Below are positions 55,901 through 64,000 of a stretch of DNA of 64,000 nucleotides, piece after piece. This stretch comes from Strix aluco (lineage: Eukaryota > Chordata > Aves > Strigiformes > Strigidae). Both the position numbers and the translations under genes were made by a program. The notes under the pieces were generated by a model. It was not told the origin of the DNA and did no database searches. It worked only from the letters and a program-made list of their open reading frames with translations. Position 1 is the first letter of the stretch. Each line of letters begins with the position of its first letter. The stretch spans positions 12,322,948 through 12,386,947 of the forward strand of contig NC_133948.1 of NCBI RefSeq assembly GCF_031877795.1. The letters are read 5' to 3'.

Positions 55901-58900
55901 GAATTTCTGTTCAGATACAAAGTAGGAAGTGTTCCAGGCTTCTACAAATTATTTAACACAGCATGTATGGAAGCTGGAGAAAATGGAAATCTTCTGCTTT
56001 TGGATGTGACTTCTAAATGCAACGTACAGACACATACTGGTATGTTCTTTATCTTTTGAAGTGGGATTTAAGGGGAGGTTCATATTTGCTATCTGAAGCT
56101 CAAGTTCACTTCTCTCCTTTATCTGCTTATTAATAACATCAAACTCCATTAAAACTGTTTGTTTCCTGCATTAGTTTATTAGGAAGGGTCTCTGTTTACT
56201 CTTTGAGCTTTGTTCAGTCTGAACAATATGTGTCCGAGCTGAATCAGTCTCCTGAAGAAAATGTCCTCAAGACAAGTAAACATGAAGGTTCATTTTCAAA
56301 ACATGCCAGTTTGTTAGTTTTAAGGCTCACTCCTAGTCTTTACTAAAATATATAAACATTGGGAAAAGCTGGCAATTACCTGAAATAGCTGAAGCAGTAT
56401 AAGAGGAAAGGGAACGATCATCTGCAATGAATTGAAATCTTAAGAACCATACTTCAAAAAGCAAAAACATCTCTCCTTTCTTCCTTTTCAGTGACTTTCT
56501 GGGATATCCACAGTGAGGAAACAAGTAGTTCCCAGTTTCCGGGTGTTCTCATCTAGTTACCCAGCTGAGAAAAGCCTAATGAATAGTAGGATTCTATCAA
56601 CGCTGGCACTTTATGAAACGTCTTAATTATCTCCATTTCCTATAGCTTCTTTCACTTTCCAGATGATTTAGAGCTGCAAACAAGACTTCTAGAAGACTTT
56701 ATAGAGACTTTGCTAACTACATCGCTTAAATCTGTACATGACAGCAAGCCATACTCTTTCTAATAATATCAAATATTTAAAAATATACATTGACTGAGCT
56801 TAGACATTTGAAATGTATTGTTAATTTCTAATGGCTTTGTGCATTAAAGGCATGAGGACTAATGACAGACTAGGCAGATCAAACAGAGGTTTTTCCTGAC
56901 ACTCCAGCTCTAAAGAACTCAAGTGTGGATAAGGCTGTTATGTAAGACAGGCTTTTGGATATCACTGAAGTGCTTTACAATTAAGATGGAATATTAATAA
57001 AAGACTTAAACTGAAAACCTCCAGCTATTAGAAGGATTAGGACTTTGCAGTGGGCTAGGGGAATACATAGACTGTCAAAGCCATCTTTTTGGCTGTGATC
57101 AAAGGCAGAAAAGGCTTTGGCAGAAACAGCATCTTGGAGGGAGGGGAATAGATCTGCAGTATCACATAATAATAATAACAAATGATAATAATAGCAGCAA
57201 CAACTTGTGCAGAGACTGTAATCCACAGTGACAAAAGACAAGAAACTAGGGGTGCAGCCTAGAGCTTCTCTCACTCAGCAATGTGCCCTGTGACAGCAGG
57301 TGCCCCTACAAGAGGGGAGAAGCATCTGCTCATTTACACCCCTGTGGCTGGACTGGCTTTCCTGGGAAGAGCATGTGAGAACAGAATTCGCACTCAGTGC
57401 ATTTGTCATTCAGCGGCGACATCAGCTCCTTACACCTGTGCGCTGGCCAAGAGGAATTAGCACCAAAGCTCACAGGGCTCAATGCTACATAAACAAACTG
57501 TGGTTTATTAGATTTATTTTCTGGAGATTGGTTCTTTTTTTAAAAAACAATCTCTTCAGGAGGTGCCCTAAAGGGTATTTCCTTTAAGAGCCCAGGCCAT
57601 TTCCTTGTGATTCTTATGGGAACAATTACTCTGATAGTTTAATTCTGTTCTACAGAAAGATCATTTTGTAATATGCTGTAATCAGGCAAATAGAATTGAC
57701 TGCATTTTGAATATACTTCTTACTTATGAGGCAGCCTGCTTTTCGAAGAACCTGGGGACTGATCCCCTCTGCCAATGTACCATTCCCACACCATGCCTTC
57801 TACTGCAGGTACCGTGCCTGAGCATGTTCCCTCCCAAGCCATGGCCTTGGCAACTGTAACTGTAAGTGGTACAGTTGCCCAGGCTCAGAAACAGGGACAT
57901 GGCAAAAGCCTTCATTCTGTTAAGTAGAGACAGCTGGAAATGTGTCATTAATAAGCAGTAACTTTTAAAGCAGTTTGGGTGGAGAGGGATTAAGGAATGC
58001 CATATGGTATCAGGAGTAAAAAGATGCCAAAGAGTGTAACTTGAATGGAAAAGAAGCAGCTACCAAGATGCCCGGAAGAGCTGAAAGTCTGGAAATACAG
58101 AAGGCAATTGGGAAAATATTAAATTGCATGTGTATGTTCTAGAAATCCATATTTATCTAAAAGCTGTGTATGCCAGTAAAAAGGAAGACAATCAGAAGCT
58201 TTATTTTTCTTAATACTCAATTTTGATGCATTTGAAATGTTTAAGAGGTTCCAGTCAATTCTTGCAGTGAAAACCCCTTAGAAATCCATACACATTATGG
58301 GATACTGTACTTCACATAAAAATGAAGCATAAAGATGTGGGTTTTTTTGGCAAATATAAAAAAGGAAAGTGGAACTAAAGAAATGCACATGCCTGGCTGA
58401 TTCTTACCTTTTCAAAGATTACTAAGGGGTGTGTCTCCTGAGATTTTTGCTGAAAATTCAAATTATGGTCTGTCCTCTTACTAGGGAATTGGTTTTCCCT
58501 CAAAATTTTCAAGACAGATAGAAGGTCAAAGAATCATCCAGTCCAGAATTAAGTGCAAGTCAGTTCTAAGCACAATGAGAACAAAAAATACACCATGCAA
58601 GACATCTGAGAGAGAAAAGCATATTAATCTCAAAGATGAAATAATGTAGAATCACACACACACTATGACAACCAGGATGGACCAACAAAATATTTGGCAT
58701 ATGGGAGAAGACGCAAGAAATGTCATGGATCAACTTTGCAAGCAGCGGCAGAGCTTGCACAACACAGACAAGATCATTGCATTGCTACCTCAGGTAAACA
58801 TAGGACAAAAGCTCAGTGTTGCAGTGATAAATTAATATGCTATCAGCTTGAAAGGAAATGAAACATTTATTAAATTGGACAATGGCACAAAAGTGAGTAT

Positions 58901-61900
58901 GGTGCTAGAAGCAGTCTTATGTGCAATAAAAAAAACAACAGAGCAAGGGATATCCAGGTAAAATTAAGAGATTGCACTGATAAGCCTGTCACCATTAAAG
59001 GACTATAGAGACTAGATATATGAGTAAATAGGAGACTGAAAAACATTTAAGGGTAGTGGCTAAGAGTATTGTTTACTGTGCCAAAGGCACAGCAAGCCCT
59101 AGACTTGAGCAAGTGGCAGCACATGTGGGAATGCAAAGAAAAAAAGAAAAGCTTGATACTGATTTTTCAGCTGAAAGATGCCAGCCATACCTCTAAGACT
59201 TTCCAATGCAGGAAAGGCTTATTGGTCTCAGAGTTGTCAACTAAGTAAAAGAGACAACTGAAAGACAAAAAATAACATGATGCTGTCTCAGTGCTACTGA
59301 CACTGTATTGTCACTACAGATAACTTCCAGTCTCCATTATCCTCACTCCAACAATGTGGTGGAAACCAGTATTAAAATAAGTTATCTGTTACTGGCAAAT
59401 GCTGTTGATAAAACTGATGCAGTCAGATGCTAATCTGTATTTAACGTTAGATAATTTGATCTGCAGGAAGTAAATCCAATGGGTATCCAGCTGCATTCAC
59501 AACTCACACCTTTGGCAAAACGAACACCGGTGACTTAGGAAAATGTTCAGCCAAAATATTAATAAACATTATTAATACCACACAAGCAATCCAGAACATT
59601 GGCTGAAACAAGAAACTATTTAAAAAACATTTTTTTCCAAATATTTGTCTACTTCCTTTCTGTGGTTACAAAGCACAAGTTTGATGAATCAGTTACTTCT
59701 GCAGTAAAATCTCCACATTTTCCAGCTGAAAGACCAAACAGAAATTTAAGAACTCCCTTTTTACTCACATTTAATTCAATTTCTTATTGATCCTTCAGAA
59801 AATGTCAATTAGATTTATTTTTTTAAATCTAAAGATATGTAAAAGGAGACTTGCCTATACCATTACTGTAACAATTAGTGAAGCTTTCAGGCTAGTCAGT
59901 ATCAACTGGTTCATATATTAGTGTCCTCTTCTACCTAACAGACTTAGCATGATTTTATTAATGAAGTTCCAAAGTTCATTAACACTTCAATTTACTGTCC
60001 CTGGCTCAAAAGCTTGGGGATTATTGACAAGGTTGAAATAAATATACAATTATAAGCAAGAATATATTAACTAGATAAAGTAAATAATTCCTGAAATGTT
60101 ATTACTGTATTTACAACTTAAACTTCAACATATGCTTTATGTATAATTTTGAGTATTTATAATGCAAGCTAATAGTCTCTGATGCAACATATTAGAAAAC
60201 CACACTAATAAAACATGGCTTCTCATCTGTAGACAATGTATTTAACAAAACAAAAAATGAGAATTAGAATACTTACACTGAAAAAAGCTGAAGTTAGAGT
60301 AACTGTGGTTTTGAAATAATGTAAGATAATAGAACAAACTCGCAAGCTACACCCTGTAGTCCCTGGATCCACCAGCTTTATAAGCATGACACAATACACA
60401 TTTATGATGAAAATCAATAGCTCTAAACAAGTATTCACAGGAGGCTGTGGACATAGCAGGTTGTCCTAGAAGACAGGCATATGCTGAAGAGGAACACACA
60501 ATACATTTCCAACTCCAGGAACAAGATTTTTTCCTTGCCTGAGCAAGTGACAGCTTGGTAGCAGTTATAATAAGTTGAAACAACTTAATCTAGATATGGT
60601 ATCACCAAGTGGGCTTAGCACACCCTAACAACAGTAGTTTTATACATTGAGAGACATTGTCAACTTCATGCTACACTCTTAAATCCTTCAGAGAATAATG
60701 AGGATCTCAGGCATGCTGGTTATAAGTATTTATTAGAATCACGTATCATAGAACAACTGCTTTGTTAATTTTTATTATGGTGATGATTTGGCTTGGATAG
60801 AAGGGTGAGATATTGAGCATTTAAATAGTTTAGCTTCCCAGACACAGGAACTCTGTGGAAGAAGCCCAGCAGAAACACATGGTGGCTGAGTAGCTGAAAT
60901 TCTGACTGATTACTGAATGTTATGCAAGCAGAGCCCTTGCACAGTTCCCTACAGTGATTTCTGCTGGCAGGAGAGGCTTGAAATTGTAATAAAAAGCAGT
61001 GCTTGTCCATTACAATAGCAGCATGGTGAATTGTACACACGTTCAAACAAGATGTCAATGCTAAAGACTGCTGATTACCCAGACAACGCTTCAGTTGCTA
61101 ACCCCATCTCTCAGCCTGTGGTGTTGTCTCACCCCCCACTAGAGCTGGGGAATATGAAAGTTTTCCCACAGTTCTTCCCCCCAGTCTGGTGCTATTCCTG
61201 GAAGGACAGTCCAGTCATATTGGATCCCCACTTGCAGCAGAAACACTGATCTGGAACATTGCATCCTGTACCCCTTGGAACAGCAAATGTTTTACAGGTC
61301 CTCCTGTGACCCAAAAGCCAGGAGGACAGCATGAGAGGAATCATCAGCAAGAAAACCCTAAATGAAGAAACGAAAGACGTTTCCCTTGGAGAGGAGGCTT
61401 ACTGGAGTGTAACGAAAACAAGCCCCATCCCTCCTCCCCTGCGCGCACACACACACACCCTAGAGGCTTTTGCAAAGCCACAGGAACGGAAATAATTTCG
61501 TTTGAATCCATCAAGCATTAAAATCCGTTCGCTGAGGGATTGAAGTGAAAAATGAGCCGGAGACAGGAATTAGAAGCTCACCGCCTGGGCTGTCAAAAGG
61601 GATTTTCCCCAGATAGAAAACAAGCAATTGGAAATGCAGGGAGGTAAATCCTTTCAGTCTCTGACATGCATGCACACTCTTGGTTTCCCCTCCTGGCCCT
61701 CTCAGTTCTGGTTCATGGAGCCAAACCTGGACACATCTCCTTGTGTGCTCTCTGGCCATAGCGCCCATCCTCGGGATCCCCTCCCAGGGGTCTGCCAAGA
61801 ATGTTGCAGGCCTTGGGCAAAGGGGAGGTGGTGAGACATGCAGGGGAGCCAGCTGCACTACATACACGGTACTCACGGGTGCCTAAGGTGCCAAAGGGAA

Positions 61901-64000
61901 GACAAGGCAGCTGCTGAAAGGATAAACCAACAGCTCTGAGAACCATTTTATCTACTGTGTAAAATTTGCTGAAGAAAGCGATAAGGAGCAAAGTTGACAT
62001 TATAGTTACACTCACTGCATATCTTAGCTTACCACTCAAAAAAAATAAACACGACACTCCATGTCCCTGAAATACGGTCTCCTGCTCTCAATACTGACAC
62101 AAATACCTCTGAACCAGCTACATTTTGTTGATGGTTCAGAGGCTTATTTGCAACCATAAGAGCCAGAGGTCTACTTTTTCCAAAACAAAACTGAGATTCG
62201 GGAAAATAATGGGGCAGCCAGGGAGAGTTGGGGCTACTGTGCAGAGGCCACCTCCAGCCCATCTTATGAGCTGAAGCATATAAGGTACATCCCACATTCA
62301 CAGATCTCTGCAGTCTTATAAGTGGGCTTTAAGAAAGAAATTATCATCACAAAACTGTTTGGCTTATGCAGGGTAGACTTCCCCTTCAGTTGGTTGCCAA
62401 AACTGAAGGCAAGAATTATTTATAGTACAACTTCTGTATGAAGATAATAAATAAAACCCACGGTAAAAAAGGCCAGTACACCTCCGGGTCCATAGCACAG
62501 TGCCACAGGCCAGCCAAAAGGGAGAACACCAAAGAAACCCACAGATCTACCAAATGGCCTTAACGACGTGCTGAGACTTTACACTCATCAAACTGTACAC
62601 GAGTTGTATACTATGGAGCCAATTGTCTACTTAGTGAAGTAGGGGTAGGAAGAAAAAAGTAGACAGAAGAAAAAGAGAAGATGAAGAGCCAAATATGCAA
62701 CATTTGAGCAATGGGAAGAAGCAACAGAATGACAGGAACCAAGGAGCCATCTAACCGCAGCCCAGTTCCAGACACGCAAATTGGTTTAAGAATAAGGCAG
62801 AAGTAGAACAAGAACAAGGTAACCATTCACGCAACAGGATCCCTGGTGCTGTGTGGCTTTGAATTCAAAAGCCACTTAAGAGAACAGACAACTTGAAGAA
62901 GTTTAGTTTAACATAAAATTCAATAATTTTAATGTATGCTAACATGCTTCAAGATAAAGGCCACAGTTACCCAGATACAAAGATGTATGTGTTCATAGTA
63001 AATATTTTCTTTAACACATGCTGTCCTCTACTGTTGTGTAATATGCTTTCCTATTGTTCTGTGACTCTCTCTGGTAATAATACTACCACTTAGGTGGTGT
63101 TTCATAGCTATAGATCACACTGTGCTTAAGCCGGGGGGGTGTCATTATCTCTCTTTCACATACGGAGTTATGGAAGCACCTAAAGACAATATGAGTCCAC
63201 AGCAAGATTGGAAAACCAACTACGGTTTTATAAATTATAGTGTTAGCTTGCGTGTAAGAGAAAACTCAGGAGGTTTAAATGGGGTTTGCTGGCAGCATAA
63301 AGACTGTTTGAAAACACCCATGTAAAAAGCTCACCTTAATGAGCAAGCCAGGGATAAACATGGACAGAGACAAAGGAAAAATAAGGTGATAATGCTATGG
63401 CCATGGGTCAGAAAGAATCAGCAAGAGTCAGCTTAGCAGCTACAGTAGAAAGAGTTTGTGTTTTGTTCACACTGATGATATTCACAGTTGTGTCCCTGCT
63501 CTTTGAGGAGCTGATGAGTTTTCAGCAGAATCTTACACCAGGACCAGAGCACCCAAGACAGCTGAGCAAAAGGCTTGGGAAAAAGGGCTGGCTGAAGTCA
63601 GCTGCTGGCTATGTGGCTTTAGGGTCAATATTGGGGTGGGGGTTGACCTGTATCTGAGAAGTCTTATGTGCCATCCCTGTTCCTGTCCCCCTCCTCCTGC
63701 TGAAGATGCTGCTGCACTGAACCTGAAAGGTCTGGTTATAAATAGCTTCTCCCTGCAGCTCCTCAATGAGCCACTGAGGCGGAATGAGTCATCTCTGCCA
63801 GCTCCATGGCCCCCCCAAAACCGACTGCGTCAGGTTGGGAGCGTGGCTGCCAAAAGCAGTGGTACACACTGTTCTCTCTCAAAGGGCAGTGGCCTTGGGG
63901 GACAGGGACACTAAACAAACTAGCTCTACACTCATTACTCATAAGCACCCGAAAGCCACATCACTTTGTGAATAAGAATAATGTAAAATCCATCAAGAGT
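52969..64000. other. Gene-poor right end
   Basis: 11 kb of AT-richer DNA upstream of CABP1. No known gene was recognised on either strand; POP5, the human neighbour on this side, is not seen. It includes AAAC (54327-54346), ATA/ATAG (about 57165-57195) and CA (61443-61459) microsatellites, and several open segments with splice-like ends discussed as findings (56038-56165, 56380-56421, 58408-58449, 60277-60465, 61877-61968). Confidence 0.45.
58515..58550. repeat. Possible CR1 LINE remnant
   Basis: A fragment reading gaatcatccagtccag resembles the GATCATCTAGTCCAACC block near the 3' end of avian CR1 LINEs. Too short and diverged to be certain. Confidence 0.2.

Noticed and set aside
60347-60465. 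Alternative frame of the 60.3-kb segment with a KCVLC pair
   Set aside because: It ends in a stop before the strong GTAAGT donor, and two cysteines alone are not evidence of a domain.
53000-64000. POP5, the human neighbour upstream of CABP1
   Set aside because: Looked for its conserved N-terminal coding sequence on the plus strand and found none; it is probably beyond the right edge.

Overview
The window is vertebrate nuclear DNA and carries three spliced genes, all transcribed from the minus strand (right to left): CABP1, then MLEC, then UNC119B. The same three genes lie side by side on human 12q24.31. The organism is most likely a bird: the proteins are close to but distinct from mammalian ones, the genes are compact, four sharp CpG islands are present, and I recognise no mammalian SINE or LINE. 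This is an inference, and a non-avian reptile is not excluded. Because the genes are spliced, most long open frames here (especially in the CpG islands) are not genes. I built the models from exons with matching AG/GT sites and phases and from conserved protein sequence.

Layout. Bases 1-1901: 5' four coding exons of UNC119B, cut by the window edge, with a CpG-island promoter that holds a perfect 13-bp RFX X-box. Bases 1902-3539: intergenic. Bases about 3540-9347: probable long MLEC 3' UTR. Bases 9348-16379: complete five-exon MLEC (280 aa), with a CpG-island promoter at about 15.6-17.2 kb that also holds an RFX-type palindrome. Bases 17.2-22.7 kb: intergenic DNA plus the CABP1 3' UTR, whose end I could not place. 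Bases 22698-49086: complete CABP1, with five shared 3' coding exons, an optional L exon (30933-31109), a short S/L first exon (35786-35830) and a distal caldendrin first exon (48487-49086). All alternative joins are phase 0, so three N-termini (about 352, 226 and 167 aa) feed one calmodulin-like body. Bases 49.1-64 kb: no gene I can name, only some minus-strand open frames with good splice signals, reported as weak candidates.

Functions. UNC119B is a lipid-binding chaperone that carries N-myristoylated cargo to cilia. MLEC is an ER membrane lectin for diglucosylated N-glycans. CABP1/caldendrin is a neuronal EF-hand regulator of calcium channels and IP3 receptors. They are neighbours, not a pathway. 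Other structure includes a perfect 13-copy GACGG array in an orphan CpG island inside CABP1, a polypyrimidine/polypurine pair just 5' of the S/L first exon, and two long degenerate low-complexity tracts (34.9-35.6 kb and 44.5-46.2 kb).
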